A stretch of DNA of 64,000 nucleotides from Candidatus Thalassarchaeum betae (GCA_003193925.1 PSPG01000008.1:1-64000); one strand, 5' to 3'; counted from the stretch's first letter, positions 24,474 through 33,798 are shown. Made by a program: numbers and translations. The notes: generated by a model not told the origin, from the letters alone.

Positions 24474-25313
24474 GTGAGCGACGACTCAGAACGACCCGTG
24501 GGCTCGGACCCCAGCGTCACAGTGCTCTACGCGCAAGTGCGCGACGTGAAGCCTAGGATGTCGATAGACGAGGAAGGCTACCTGCGCGCCGAGGGCTGGC
24601 CGGGTGCTGCGGGGAAGGTGTTCCTCGGTGACGTCGCCCAAGCAGCGCTGCGGGCGCTCGGTCCCCACGATCCACCCAGATTCACAGAGCAGCCGGGCTA
24701 CGACGAGCAGCGATGGGAGTTGAAGTCGAATGCCAACGATCTGACCCTGACCATCACCAGCCGGGAGTACTGGGGCTTCGGGCTGTTCGCCATCTGTTTC
24801 CTCAATAAGATCGAGATCTCCGGACCCCTCGCTCTGCGCGCGAGATGCGTCCACGACCTCGTGGCCTCGCTCGGCAGGAATCCCTGGGAGGCCTCGTGGC
24901 TGCGACGCTTCGAGAAGGCCTCTGGGTGCGACTCCTCGCAGCACAAGGATGCCTGGGGGAGTCTCGTCGCCCGAGCGAGGGAGGACATGGGAGAGGAAGT
25001 GAACCAGCTCGAGGACGCTCTCAGGGCGCTCAGGGGTGCCGACCAGTCGGCCGAGGGGGTGCTCGATGCCGCAGAGTTGGCGCTGGAGGAGGCTAAAGCC
25101 GCTCTAGCGGACCGCAACGCCCCGGCTGTCGAGCGCGCGCTCGGGCGCGCGGCCAGCGCCATCATCGAGGCGGACCCCAGCACAGGGGTGCGCTCGACCG
25201 AGCGGATGGCCCAGCGAAGCACGGCCGTGCCGAGCGCGCGGAAGCCGGAGGCCGTCGATGCGAAGCACCTGCTCGACGAGGTTCCCTTCGTCGACCTCTC
25301 CGAAGAGGAGTAA
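24474..25313 (+). CDS. Uncharacterised protein with C-terminal coiled coil
   Basis: I do not recognise the family. The N-terminal 150 residues look globular, with alternating strands and helices and a hydrophobic stretch (YWGFGLFAICFLNKIEISG) too short and polar for a clear membrane span. Residues 160-230 are rich in Ala, Glu and Leu heptads and probably form a coiled coil. The tail is acidic. The start is a GTG at 24474; a nearby ATG at 24466 is out of frame. Its stop abuts the convergent Sec61-beta stop without a gap. Confidence 0.7.
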   Translation: MSDDSERPVGSDPSVTVLYAQVRDVKPRMSIDEEGYLRAEGWPGAAGKVFLGDVAQAALRALGPHDPPRFTEQPGYDEQRWELKSNANDLTLTITSREYWGFGLFAICFLNKIEISGPLALRARCVHDLVASLGRNPWEASWLRRFEKASGCDSSQHKDAWGSLVARAREDMGEEVNQLEDALRALRGADQSAEGVLDAAELALEEAKAALADRNAPAVERALGRAASAIIEADPSTGVRSTERMAQRSTAVPSARKPEAVDAKHLLDEVPFVDLSEEE

Positions 25314-25505
25314 TCAGAGGCCCAGTGTGGCCCACATCCATGACCACACTCCGTGGTTGGCCAGATAGATGCCCACCGAGAAGATGATGCAGATCGCGTA
25401 AATCGAGCCCTTGGAGATCTGTATGGCGTCCTCGGACTCCTCGTCGAAGTAGCGAATAAGGCCAGCTGCCTGCTGGATTCCACTGCCCTTCTTCTCCTTA
25501 GCCAT
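25314..25505 (-). CDS. secG: Preprotein translocase subunit Sec61-beta
   Basis: This small subunit of the SecYE-beta channel has 63 residues: the archaeal N-terminal motif KKGSGIQQAAGLIRYFDEE, then a single C-terminal transmembrane helix (about 35-53), giving N-in topology. The ATG at 25505 is the natural start; it lies 26 nt after a TTGAAATAG box. Confidence 0.93.
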   Translation of the reverse strand: MAKEKKGSGIQQAAGLIRYFDEESEDAIQISKGSIYAICIIFSVGIYLANHGVWSWMWATLGL

Positions 25506-25526
25506 CGGCCGTGGCACCTGCCTGCA

Positions 25527-25536
25527 CTATTTCAAG
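25527..25536 (-). promoter_or_regulatory. Box A of Sec61-beta
   Basis: CTTGAAATAG on the minus strand is centred about 26 nt before the ATG at 25505, as at the S8e promoter. Confidence 0.5.
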
Positions 25537-25574
25537 CCCGCGAGATGGGACAACGCGACCCCTGCGGGGTCGAA

Positions 25575-25931
25575 TCATGGCTCCAGCGTCTCGATCAGAA
25601 CGCACCCGCCGTCGAGCTCGACTATCTTCGATGCCGCGCTCATCGCGGTGTCGATGCACGCGGTCATCAGGATCTCCCGACGTTTCCCGTTGTTGGACTC
25701 GAATATCAGCCTGTGACTGAGGCTGTCGAGGACTTCGCGGTCCACGACCTGCCAGATCCACTTGTCGCGTTCGATGGTCACGAGCGCTTCCACGGGCACG
25801 AGGGGGCCCTGCTCCCTCCCTACGGCCCTGGCGCGCTCGACCAATTCGACCAGTTTCCTAGTCGCTCCTTTCAAGTCAGTCTTCGTCGGTTCCCCTGAGT
25901 TCCTGGCAATTCTCCTACGTAATCCGGCCAT
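25575..25931 (-). CDS. Uncharacterised small protein (118 aa)
   Basis: This soluble alpha/beta protein has a basic N-terminus (MAGLRRRIAR) and a central segment VPVEALVTIERDKWIWQVVD. No catalytic motif or family is recognised. It precedes Sec61-beta on the same strand by 69 bp, but Sec61-beta has its own promoter box. The ATG at 25931 is two codons after another ATG at 25937; either may serve. Confidence 0.65.
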   Translation of the reverse strand: MAGLRRRIARNSGEPTKTDLKGATRKLVELVERARAVGREQGPLVPVEALVTIERDKWIWQVVDREVLDSLSHRLIFESNNGKRREILMTACIDTAMSAASKIVELDGGCVLIETLEP

Positions 25932-26089
25932 GTGCATCCCACGCGGCTCGCGCCGCGAGCGCCGAGCGCTTCGCTGAGGGTTTAACCGTTTACGGTGCTG
26001 TTCTGCCTAGGCGCCCAATAGGGAGGCCCTCTCGATTCGCGGATTGGCCCTATCGAGTATTTGATGCGTGGGGCTCGCGCCCGTGGGCC

Positions 26090-27742
26090 ATGAGTCAGAG
26101 CAACGTCCCCTGGGATCAGTTGGCGCGGGAGAGCGTGCTGCTGCGAGCGGTATCGGCGTGGAGGGATGATTCCGAGAATTGGCTAGCAGGCTCGTTCGAC
26201 AGGCTGCCCGAGACCGTTCGCGTCAACCCGCTGAGGTCTGATCGCGACTGGACAGAGGGCTGGTTGGAGGGAATCGGCTCCGAGAGGATAAGATGGTTCA
26301 GCGGAGCCGGCAGCGCTTGGACGCTGCCGTTCGAGCGAGGTGCTGCAGAGGGCAATACGAAGGCAACGCTAGCAGCCCTCCACGAGACCGGCAGGCTGAC
26401 TCGCCAGGAGGCGGTCTCGATGCTGCCTGTGATCGCTCTGGACGCGCAGCCCGGGGAAGTGATCCTCGACATGTGCGCCTCGCCCGGCTCCAAGACGACT
26501 CAGATATCAGAGCACCTCGGTGATGCGGGGGCGGTGTTCGCCAACGAAGTGGTGAACTCGAGGGTCAACATGCTGGTATCCAACGTCCAGAGGCACGCAT
26601 CCAGAACTCCGATTGTCGTCCATCACGACGGCAGACACATTCCACGTGTCCCCGAGTCCGGCTTCGACAGGATCCTAGTCGACGTCCCCTGCACCGGCTC
26701 GGGGACCACTAGGAAGAATCCCGAGGTCTGGGGCAAGTGGCTCCCCTCGGGGGCCCGCTCCCTCCACGACCTACAGGTCGCACTGCTCTCCCGGGCGGTG
26801 ACGCTGGTGAAGCCCGGAGGCAGGGTCGTCTACGCGACCTGCTCTCTCGACCCGGTCGAGGACGAGGCAGTCGTGGCCGAGGTGCTGCGTAACTCCGAGG
26901 GCGTCGGCATGAGGTCGGTCTCGGAACTGCTGCCCGGCCTGCCCGGCGAGGCCGGTCGCGCCGACTGGCCCATCCTGAGCGATGACGGCACTCTCGCTGT
27001 GCTCGAACTGCCTGAATCCATGCTGCCACCGAGCGAGCCGGGCCTCGCCTCCCAGTTACCCCTCTCCATGCGCGTGTGGAACGACGAGGTCGGCGGCGGG
27101 GGCTTCTTCTTAGCTGTGCTGGAGAAGTCCGAGGATGCGCCCGCACGTCCGGCCCCTGAGGTCGAGACGGTGATGACAGCGGATCAGGTCAAACCTGACT
27201 CGGACGATTCACCCAGACCGATATCGGACGAGGCCTCCTCGGCAGTGGAGTCAGTTTGGGGGGCGCTACCGGAGAACCTCTGGCAGCGCGGCAAGCGCCT
27301 GATGCTGTCGACTCCCGAGGTGCGTAGCGTCTGGGAGTCGGAGAGGAGCCGCCGGGGCGGCCGGACGAGGATTCCCGGTGGGCGCTGGCGTCCGCTGAAG
27401 GTCATCCACTTGGGACTCAATGCCGCGCGCCTGCGGGGAGGCGCCGTCGAGAGGATAGTCGCTGGAGCTGCCCAAGAGTTGGCACCGACGCTACCTGGCG
27501 CCTCGACTGAGGTAGACGGCGCGCTCATCGACGAGCTGCTTGCAGGTGAAGAGCCGCTTCCCGCCGAGGCCAGCGACGGATTGGCAGATGTCAGAGGCGG
27601 CCACGTCCTCATCGACCAAGCCACAGGGGACTGCATACCGGTATGGATCGGCGGACGGGTGAGCCTGATGCTGGGACAGGCTGAGCGCCGAGTCCTCTCA
27701 CTCAAGCGCGGCTCGTCAATAACTGAGAAAGAAGGCGGATAG
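26090..27742 (+). CDS. RNA m5C methyltransferase, NSUN2/Trm4-like
   Basis: This SAM-dependent RNA cytosine-5 methylase has LDMCASPGSKTTQISEHL (SAM motif I), VDVPCTGSGTTRKNPEVW (motif IV, Cys201) and YATCSLDPVEDEAV (motif VI, Cys251). Both Cys residues of the NOL1/NOP2/sun mechanism are present. The GTTRKNPEVW wording is close to the tRNA-modifying Trm4/NSUN2 branch. A long C-terminal extension (about residues 360-550) includes a PUA-like RNA-binding region (GGHVLIDQATGDCIPVW). A TATTTGAT box lies about 28 nt before the ATG. Confidence 0.9.
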   Translation: MSQSNVPWDQLARESVLLRAVSAWRDDSENWLAGSFDRLPETVRVNPLRSDRDWTEGWLEGIGSERIRWFSGAGSAWTLPFERGAAEGNTKATLAALHETGRLTRQEAVSMLPVIALDAQPGEVILDMCASPGSKTTQISEHLGDAGAVFANEVVNSRVNMLVSNVQRHASRTPIVVHHDGRHIPRVPESGFDRILVDVPCTGSGTTRKNPEVWGKWLPSGARSLHDLQVALLSRAVTLVKPGGRVVYATCSLDPVEDEAVVAEVLRNSEGVGMRSVSELLPGLPGEAGRADWPILSDDGTLAVLELPESMLPPSEPGLASQLPLSMRVWNDEVGGGGFFLAVLEKSEDAPARPAPEVETVMTADQVKPDSDDSPRPISDEASSAVESVWGALPENLWQRGKRLMLSTPEVRSVWESERSRRGGRTRIPGGRWRPLKVIHLGLNAARLRGGAVERIVAGAAQELAPTLPGASTEVDGALIDELLAGEEPLPAEASDGLADVRGGHVLIDQATGDCIPVWIGGRVSLMLGQAERRVLSLKRGSSITEKEGG

Positions 27743-27836
27743 CAGCCCTAGCGATGAACATTCGACCAAGCAACCCATCAAGTCGCTGGCATATGTTCAA
27801 TAGCCGTATCGTGAACTCCGTAACTCAGGTGATTAC

Positions 27837-28283
27837 ATGCTAGACGAAACCGCCCGCCGCATCCTCTCTGTCCTGCAGCGAGACGCCAGGACCTCGATGC
27901 GCAAGATCTCCGAGGAGGTGGGCGTTTCCCTAGGTACTGTGAGCAATCGAGTGCGCAGGCTCGAGGAGATCGGGGTGATTCGAGGATACACGGTTTTGCT
28001 GGACCCGGAGAAGGTTGGATGGGACCTGAATGTCGTCGTCGGACTGCGCATACAGAAGGGTCGTCTGATAGAAATCCAGGAGAAGATCGCCGAGGACCCA
28101 CGCGTCTACGGGGTGTACGACGTGACCGGTGACTTCGACTCCATGGTCGTCGCTCGAGCGCGTGACAGGAGCGACTTGGACGAGCTGTCAAAGAACGTCA
28201 TGTCCATCGACGGTATCGAGCGTTCGGTCACCCACCTCGTGCTCAACACTGTCAAGGAGTCCCCGACGACCCTGCCGGACTAG
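27837..28283 (+). CDS. Lrp/AsnC-family transcriptional regulator
   Basis: An N-terminal winged helix-turn-helix (DETARRILSVLQRDARTS and SLGTVSNRVRRLEEIGVI) is joined to a RAM effector/oligomerisation domain (about 65-140). The 148-residue length is standard. Such regulators respond to amino acids or act as global chromatin-like factors; the effector is unknown. The ATG follows AGGTGATT, a good ribosome-binding site, with a TTCAATAG box at 27797-27804. Convergent with the Toprim gene (3-bp gap). Confidence 0.94.
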   Translation: MLDETARRILSVLQRDARTSMRKISEEVGVSLGTVSNRVRRLEEIGVIRGYTVLLDPEKVGWDLNVVVGLRIQKGRLIEIQEKIAEDPRVYGVYDVTGDFDSMVVARARDRSDLDELSKNVMSIDGIERSVTHLVLNTVKESPTTLPD

Positions 28284-28286
28284 TAG

Positions 28287-28808
28287 TCAGCCCCGCGCCT
28301 CGAGCTGCTCCTCGATCATCGGCGCTAGTGACTTGGCGTGCGGGGCCAGCGACTCAACCGTCCTGCCCTCGGGCTTCATCACCCTGAGCAGGACTCGTCG
28401 CAGATCCTCGTCCACAGGGACGTCGAGGGCCATCAGCCTGTCCCTGAGGTTCGTCTGGATCCTGCCGCCGGTCCTGTCCCAATCCATCAGCAGAATCAGT
28501 GACGGCCCGCGGTCGATGATGTTGCGCGTGCCGTAGGTCCCATAGAGGTAAGCGACCAGTCGTGAGCGATCCCAGCCGCGGTTCACCTTCTCTATCGTCC
28601 CGGAGAATCCCAACACCCGGAGAGCCCTCTCGTCCTTGATGCCCTCGACCACCACCGGACAGTCTGGGGAACCTTTCGAGGGGCGGTTCCTGAGGATGGA
28701 TTCGGCGATGGCCTTGGCCGCCGCTCGGAAGCGAATCTCACGGTCCGGTGGGCCGGCCCTCCGAGCCCGCTCGTCGACCCAGTCAGGCAACCCATCTCTA
28801 GTAGACAT
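28287..28808 (-). CDS. Small Toprim-domain protein
   Basis: Toprim signatures are CPVVVEGIKDERALRVLG (conserved Glu) and LILLMDWDRTGGR (Asp-x-Asp), giving a metal-binding phosphotransfer fold as in primases, topoisomerases and OLD nucleases. At 173 residues it matches the stand-alone archaeal Toprim proteins of unknown function, some annotated as 5S rRNA maturase-like RNase M5 relatives. Its start overlaps the DUF167 stop, so the two form an operon. Confidence 0.85.
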   Translation of the reverse strand: MSTRDGLPDWVDERARRAGPPDREIRFRAAAKAIAESILRNRPSKGSPDCPVVVEGIKDERALRVLGFSGTIEKVNRGWDRSRLVAYLYGTYGTRNIIDRGPSLILLMDWDRTGGRIQTNLRDRLMALDVPVDEDLRRVLLRVMKPEGRTVESLAPHAKSLAPMIEEQLEARG

Positions 28809-29110
28809 CAGCGACCCTCCAGCAGCCCTTCGATAGCCTCTGGACGCACTCCACTCACCCGTACGCTCTTGCGACGGCTGGAATGGCCGCTCTCGATGCT
28901 CAACTCAGACCTCTTCAATCCAATCCACTCGGCCAAAGCCTCCAGCAGCGCCAGATTGGCCGCACCGCCATGCGGTTGCGCGGTTACTGCAACCTTCAGA
29001 CGTCCTCTCCAAGGCTCTATTCCGAGCACCTCCGTGCGGCGTGCTCCGGGGATGGCATCGATGTCGATGATGGTATCGCCACCGGACTCCCGCAGCCATT
29101 CTTGAGGCAT
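28808..29110 (-). CDS. DUF167/UPF0235 (YggU-like) protein
   Basis: The 100-residue fold is typical: an initial beta strand, IPGARRTEVLGI, LKVAVTAQPHGGAANLALLEALAE and SSRRKSVRVSG. The PxxGxAN-type helix is diagnostic of YggU/DUF167. Function is unknown; the gene is widespread. It starts an operon with the Toprim gene (stop and start overlap). Confidence 0.88.
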   Translation of the reverse strand: MPQEWLRESGGDTIIDIDAIPGARRTEVLGIEPWRGRLKVAVTAQPHGGAANLALLEALAEWIGLKRSELSIESGHSSRRKSVRVSGVRPEAIEGLLEGR

Positions 29111-29234
29111 CTTCAGAAAACTTGAGTAGGCAATCCCTTGAAGTCATTTCTCGGTAACTCTTCGCGACCTCTCAAGATGTCGATTCCGCGATACTTATGA
29201 GTGTGTTTCGTACGCGTCCGGATGAGAGATAGCG

Positions 29235-29948
29235 ATGGCTGAAGTGACTGCGCTATACGATGCCATCTGGGACGAGTACATCCTATGGTCGGTATTGGTC
29301 GGGGTAGTCACATTCGGGTGGCTCTACCACCATTCGTTCTACTACCGCTCGAGCGAAGGCGAGCAACCGAATGTCGACGAGTTGGAAGTGGGTGTCTTCC
29401 CCAGGGAAAACGACAACCTGAGGCTCGAAATCACATGGACTGTCTTGCCTACCCTGCTCATAGTCTACCTGACGTACATCTCATGGGCGCCTCTGGACGC
29501 GGTGTGGAGCCAGGTAGGTGAGGATGGGTGGCATGGAGACGTATGTGCGGACGGTCAGTCTTCGAGCAACTACATCGACGATGAGGGATACGTGCACTCC
29601 GAGTGCTACCACGAGATTGGTATCACCGGTCAGCAGTGGTTCTGGGAGTTCGATTGCATGGGACTGTCCGAGGACCTGTGCTCCACCGGCTTCACGACCT
29701 TCGAGGGCGAGAGCAAGCCTCAACTGAACCTGAAGACGGGAGAGACCTACTTCGCGAACATGACTTCCCGGGATGTGATCCATGCTCCGAAATTCACCAA
29801 CTTCGGCATCATGGAGGATGTGGTGCCGGGACAGAACACTTACCTGTGGCTGCCGGCTACCGAGGAGGTTGCCTTCCTGATGATGTGCGCCGAGTACTGC
29901 GGCGACAATCACGCGTACATGACAGCTAAGATCAATGTAGAGGACTAG
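29235..29948 (+). CDS. coxB: Cytochrome c oxidase subunit II
   Basis: The electron-entry subunit of the heme-copper oxidase has two N-terminal transmembrane helices (about residues 14-32 and 65-85) followed by an external cupredoxin domain. The CuA site is complete: an upstream His in HAPKF and CAEYCGDNHAYM, which is Cys-x3-Cys-x3-His-x2-Met. The Trp-rich QQWFWEF electron-entry loop is present. A 50-residue insertion between helix 2 and the cupredoxin contains extra Cys. ATACTTAT at 29191-29198 is a likely TATA element. First gene of the cox operon. Confidence 0.95.
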   Translation: MAEVTALYDAIWDEYILWSVLVGVVTFGWLYHHSFYYRSSEGEQPNVDELEVGVFPRENDNLRLEITWTVLPTLLIVYLTYISWAPLDAVWSQVGEDGWHGDVCADGQSSSNYIDDEGYVHSECYHEIGITGQQWFWEFDCMGLSEDLCSTGFTTFEGESKPQLNLKTGETYFANMTSRDVIHAPKFTNFGIMEDVVPGQNTYLWLPATEEVAFLMMCAEYCGDNHAYMTAKINVED

Positions 29949-29958
29949 GGTGGAGAGC

Positions 29959-32280
29959 ATGGCACGCAACGTCGTCGCATCACGCTGCCTCGTCGTTTTC
30001 TCGATACTGGCCCTGGCCATGGTGATCGCTCCAGCCGTGACCTCCCTCCCAACCGGCATCTCAGGAATCAAGGACTCGGGATGCAACTGCCACGGGACTG
30101 ATCCCAGTGATTCTGTTGTACCTTCCATCGGCGGGCTTCCGGAGTCCTACAATGCCTCGGAGACGTACACCGTCACGGTATCGTTCACCGGTGGGCCCGG
30201 CACCGAGGGGAATGCGAATCTCGGGGGGTTCAACCTCTGGGCCAGCGCGGGCACCTTCACAGTCTCAGACTCCGACGTCCGGATTTGGTCACCCAACGAG
30301 GTGAGCCATAGCTATGAGGGCAACGACCAGAGATCCTGGACGTTCGAGTGGGTCGCACCAGACAGCGGTGCGGCTGTGGATTTCATCCTCCACACGAACT
30401 CAGTGAACGGCAATGAGGGCAACGATGGCTCCAGCGGTGACATGTGGAACAGGGCCGACGCAACCGTGCTCGGCTTCGGCCCGGCTCCCCTTCCGGACGT
30501 CGACCCGTTCAAGGTGCTGGCCACTTTGATGCTGGTCTCTGCGATTCTGTTTGGGATTGTGGTGCTCTATGTCTTTTACCGGAACAACCCAAGTGGCTTC
30601 GAGTGGAACAAATTCGCTCCGTGGATAACGGAATGGCTCACCAGCACCGATCACAAGAAGATCGGCACGCTGTATTTCGTGCAGGGCCTGTTCTTCCTAG
30701 GGGTTGGCGGAATCATGGCTATGATGATTCGACTTCAGCTCGCCAGTCCGGGTAACGACTTCATCACCCAGGAGTATTACAACCAGTTCTTCACTTTGCA
30801 CGGAACGACGATGATCTTCCTGGCTGCGATGCCCCTGATAGCGGGTTTCGCCAATTGGATCGTCCCTCTGCAGATAGGCGCTCCCGACCTCGCCTTCCCG
30901 CGCTTGAACGCCTTCTCCTTCTGGCTGCAGCCGGTAGCCGCGCTGCTGATCTTCACCGGGGTGTTCTCGGGCGGTGGCGCCGATACCGGATGGACTGGCT
31001 ACGCGCCCTATGTCGTGTCCGAGACGGCACACGCAGGGGTGAGCATGTGGGCTGCAGGACAAATCATGCTAGTCGCATCATCCACGCTCACCGGAATCAA
31101 CTTCCTGACCACGATAGCGGTGATGCGAGCCCCCGGAATGGGCTGGTTCCAGATGCCGCTGTTCACCTGGTCGATACTCGTCGCCAACGTGATGCTGTTC
31201 ATCTCAATCCCGGCGTTCGGGGTGGGGCTGATCCAAGTCTTCCTCGACAGGACGATCGGAACCGCGTTCTACGACGTTGCAGCCGGGGGGGACCCGTTGC
31301 TCTGGAGTCACCTGTTCTGGTACTTCGGGCATCCCGAGGTCTACGTGGTCGTCGTTCCGGCCTTCGGGGTGATCTCTGAGGTCGTCGCAACGAGCGCTCG
31401 CCGTTCGATATTCGGCTACAAATCGATGGTCTATGCGTTGGCTGGCATTGGCATCGTCGCCTTCGTCGTCTACGGCCACCACATGTTCACCTCGGGAATG
31501 TCACCGGCCCTCCGGTTCATCACCATGCTGACGACCATGCTGGTCGCGGTCCCGACAGGGATCAAGATATTCAACTGGCTCAAAACGATGCATGGTGGCT
31601 CCCTCGTCTACCGCACGCACACGCTCTGGACTCTGGGCTTCCTGGTGACTTTCACACTCGGCGGAATCTCTGGCATGTTCTTCCCGTCGATGGGGATGGA
31701 CGTGCACCTGCACGAGACCTACTTCGTCGTCGCGCACTTCCACTACGTGCTGGTGGGTGGCACGGTCTTCGGCATGTTCGCTGCCATCTACTACTGGTTC
31801 CCTAAGATGACTGGCCGGATGTTGGACGAGAGGCTCGGTGTACTGCACTTCCTGACTGGCTTCATTGCCTACAACGCCGTGTTCTGGCCGATGCACCGAC
31901 TCGGTGTGGTTGGGATGATCAGGAGGACCCATACCTACTACATCACCACCGCTGACATCCAGGCTCTGCCGGAGTGGGCAGCGGACTGGAACATGCAGAT
32001 CTCGATTGCCGCCTACGTGTTCTTCGCCAGCAACCTGATTCTGGTCTTTAACATGATCAAGTCGCTCATCCGCGGTGAGAAAGCCCCGGCCGACCCATGG
32101 GGGGGCTGGTCGTTCGAGTGGATGGTCTCCTCGCCGCCGCCGACCCCGAGTTTCGACCCGCACAACATACCGACGCTCCTGAACGCCAACGAGCATGTGG
32201 CAAACGAGCCCGGCAGACTGGGTCAGTGGTTCCAGAGGTTCATGGTGGCTGACGACGCAGCAGAGGGGGGATCGCATTGA
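29959..32280 (+). CDS. coxA: Cytochrome c oxidase subunit I with N-terminal reeler/anchor-V-like domain
   Basis: Residues about 225-720 form the 12-helix catalytic subunit of an A-type oxidase. They contain the heme a His in FTLHGTT, FGHPEVYVVV (CuB His, the D-channel Glu and the His-crosslinked Tyr), GHHMF (two CuB His) and HETYFVVAHFHYVL (heme ligands). Before this lies an unusual extra segment: a signal sequence, SGCNCHG, and a beta-sandwich of about 130 residues resembling reeler or choice-of-anchor V domains, then one added membrane helix (about 185-205). The ATG at 29959 follows AGGGTGGAGAG. Stop overlaps the coxC start by 4 bp. Confidence 0.93.
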   Translation: MARNVVASRCLVVFSILALAMVIAPAVTSLPTGISGIKDSGCNCHGTDPSDSVVPSIGGLPESYNASETYTVTVSFTGGPGTEGNANLGGFNLWASAGTFTVSDSDVRIWSPNEVSHSYEGNDQRSWTFEWVAPDSGAAVDFILHTNSVNGNEGNDGSSGDMWNRADATVLGFGPAPLPDVDPFKVLATLMLVSAILFGIVVLYVFYRNNPSGFEWNKFAPWITEWLTSTDHKKIGTLYFVQGLFFLGVGGIMAMMIRLQLASPGNDFITQEYYNQFFTLHGTTMIFLAAMPLIAGFANWIVPLQIGAPDLAFPRLNAFSFWLQPVAALLIFTGVFSGGGADTGWTGYAPYVVSETAHAGVSMWAAGQIMLVASSTLTGINFLTTIAVMRAPGMGWFQMPLFTWSILVANVMLFISIPAFGVGLIQVFLDRTIGTAFYDVAAGGDPLLWSHLFWYFGHPEVYVVVVPAFGVISEVVATSARRSIFGYKSMVYALAGIGIVAFVVYGHHMFTSGMSPALRFITMLTTMLVAVPTGIKIFNWLKTMHGGSLVYRTHTLWTLGFLVTFTLGGISGMFFPSMGMDVHLHETYFVVAHFHYVLVGGTVFGMFAAIYYWFPKMTGRMLDERLGVLHFLTGFIAYNAVFWPMHRLGVVGMIRRTHTYYITTADIQALPEWAADWNMQISIAAYVFFASNLILVFNMIKSLIRGEKAPADPWGGWSFEWMVSSPPPTPSFDPHNIPTLLNANEHVANEPGRLGQWFQRFMVADDAAEGGSH

Positions 32281-33326
32281 GCGACGACTACTACGGTCAT
32301 GACGAGGATCACCCGAGCCCGTGGGGCCCGCACGATTGGGATCACGGCGCTCCTCACAACTCATGGTTCCCCGTCATCATGGCAATTGGCATCGGAATCT
32401 TCCTGCTGATGTTCGCCCGAGTATTCAGTTTCGGCGAGTACGACTTCAGCTACCTGCCGATGGTCTTCGTCGGACTCGCCGTGGTTGCGGCCGCGATGAT
32501 CGTATGGTGGCGCCAGGACATGTCGTTCGACGGCACCTACGAGCCACGCTCCAGCGGTGCCCCGTTCAAGAGCATCCAGATTCGAAAGGTCGGGACGTGG
32601 GTCTTCTTGATGTCCGAGATGATGATCTTCACCGCTCTGTTCAGCACCTACATGCGCTACCGATTCGGCATACCTCGCTGCGACACGGTATTCGAGTCTG
32701 GAGATTGGGTGGAAGGTACCGCTGTAACCTGCTTCGAGCCTGCGAGCCACCTCATAGCCTCGAGCTGGTGGCACATCGCCCCGGGGGCGACCAACACCTT
32801 CGCCCTGATCATCTCATCGTTCACCATCGTGCAGGCGCTGCGCTGGGCCCACAAGCCAGAAGGCAGCGTCGACGAGGAAGTTCGCAGGAAGAGGATCTAC
32901 CGCTACCTGGGAGCGACCTGGTGCTTGGCCGCGCTCTTCCTGACGCTGAAGATAATCGAGTGGTTCATCGGGTTCCACGTGCCGGAAATCGGCTTCCTCG
33001 GATTGCAGGAGCATGAGATACCCTCGCTGTACAGCGAGGGCTACCTGATCAACAACGACCACTACCAGCACCACGACTACATCGATGAGACAGGTGCCCA
33101 CATGATGGCCAACATCCGGGTCAGCGCCACCATGTTCTACGTCACCACCGGGACGCATGGTTTCCACGTGCTCGGCGGTCTGATCGGGCTGACCTACCTG
33201 ACGTACAAGGCCTGGACCGGCGCCTACACACCGCAGAGCGCGGTCTCGATCGAGTACTTCGGGCTCTACTGGCACTTCGTCGACCTGATATGGGTCCTCG
33301 TGTTCCCGTTCTTCTATCTGTACTGA
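32277..33326 (+). CDS. coxC: Cytochrome c oxidase subunit III
   Basis: The polytopic subunit has family marks FLMSEMMIFTALFSTYM, the SFTIVQAL helix, THGFHVLGGLIGL and a final YWHFVDLIWVLVFPFFYLY. The N-terminal cytosolic part is His/Asp-rich (DDYYGHDEDH), and an extra loop of about 50 residues holds more His (NNDHYQHHDYID). The TTG start overlaps the coxA stop (TTGA), which points to translational coupling. Confidence 0.94.
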   Translation: MSDDYYGHDEDHPSPWGPHDWDHGAPHNSWFPVIMAIGIGIFLLMFARVFSFGEYDFSYLPMVFVGLAVVAAAMIVWWRQDMSFDGTYEPRSSGAPFKSIQIRKVGTWVFLMSEMMIFTALFSTYMRYRFGIPRCDTVFESGDWVEGTAVTCFEPASHLIASSWWHIAPGATNTFALIISSFTIVQALRWAHKPEGSVDEEVRRKRIYRYLGATWCLAALFLTLKIIEWFIGFHVPEIGFLGLQEHEIPSLYSEGYLINNDHYQHHDYIDETGAHMMANIRVSATMFYVTTGTHGFHVLGGLIGLTYLTYKAWTGAYTPQSAVSIEYFGLYWHFVDLIWVLVFPFFYLY

Positions 33327-33336
33327 GGTGAGTCAA

Positions 33337-33666
33337 ATGTCAAACACGATCTTCGGAAAAGACGCATATTGGATGAACTTCTTCGGTCTGATGGTCCTCA
33401 CTGCTATCGAGGTCGGAGCGGTCGGGAGCGACCTGTCACGCGATACCACTCTGATGGTACTCTCCGTCGTAGCGGTTCCCAAGCTGCTGATGATCGCTGC
33501 CATCTTCATGCATCTGTGGGGCAGCGAAGACTCGCGCATTCTGACCCTGACTGCCCTCTTCCCGGCCTTCTTCATCATCGTCATGGTCCTGTTCATCGGA
33601 CTCACCCACCCAGACGGCGCCACTGGCCTGCCCGCGTGGTGCAGACCCGGCACATACGGCCTGTGA
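33337..33666 (+). CDS. coxD: Cytochrome c oxidase subunit IV-like
   Basis: This 109-residue protein with three transmembrane helices matches the prokaryotic caa3-type subunit IV pattern, with LMIAAIFMHLWG characteristic of the family. The ATG at 33337 has GAGGTGAG upstream; a GTG at 33328 is less likely. It is the last gene of the cox operon, followed 44 bp later by tRNA-Ser. Confidence 0.85.
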   Translation: MSNTIFGKDAYWMNFFGLMVLTAIEVGAVGSDLSRDTTLMVLSVVAVPKLLMIAAIFMHLWGSEDSRILTLTALFPAFFIIVMVLFIGLTHPDGATGLPAWCRPGTYGL

Positions 33667-33709
33667 GTCTGAAAGGATTCATGGATAGTGGCGGCTTCGC
33701 AATCCTGCT

Positions 33710-33795
33710 GCAGACGTCGCATAGCCTGGTATTGCGCCGGATTTGAAATCCGGTGTCCTCGTGACTCGGGAGTTCAAATCTCTCCGTCTGCGCCA
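33710..33795 (+). tRNA. tRNA-Ser (anticodon TGA)
   Basis: Acceptor stem GCAGACG/CGTCTGC, anticodon stem CCGGA with loop TTTGAAA (anticodon TGA), a long variable arm and a T loop GTTCAAATC are present. The 3' CCA is encoded. It abuts the 3' end of the convergent lipid kinase gene. Confidence 0.95.
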
Positions 33796-33798
33796 CTA

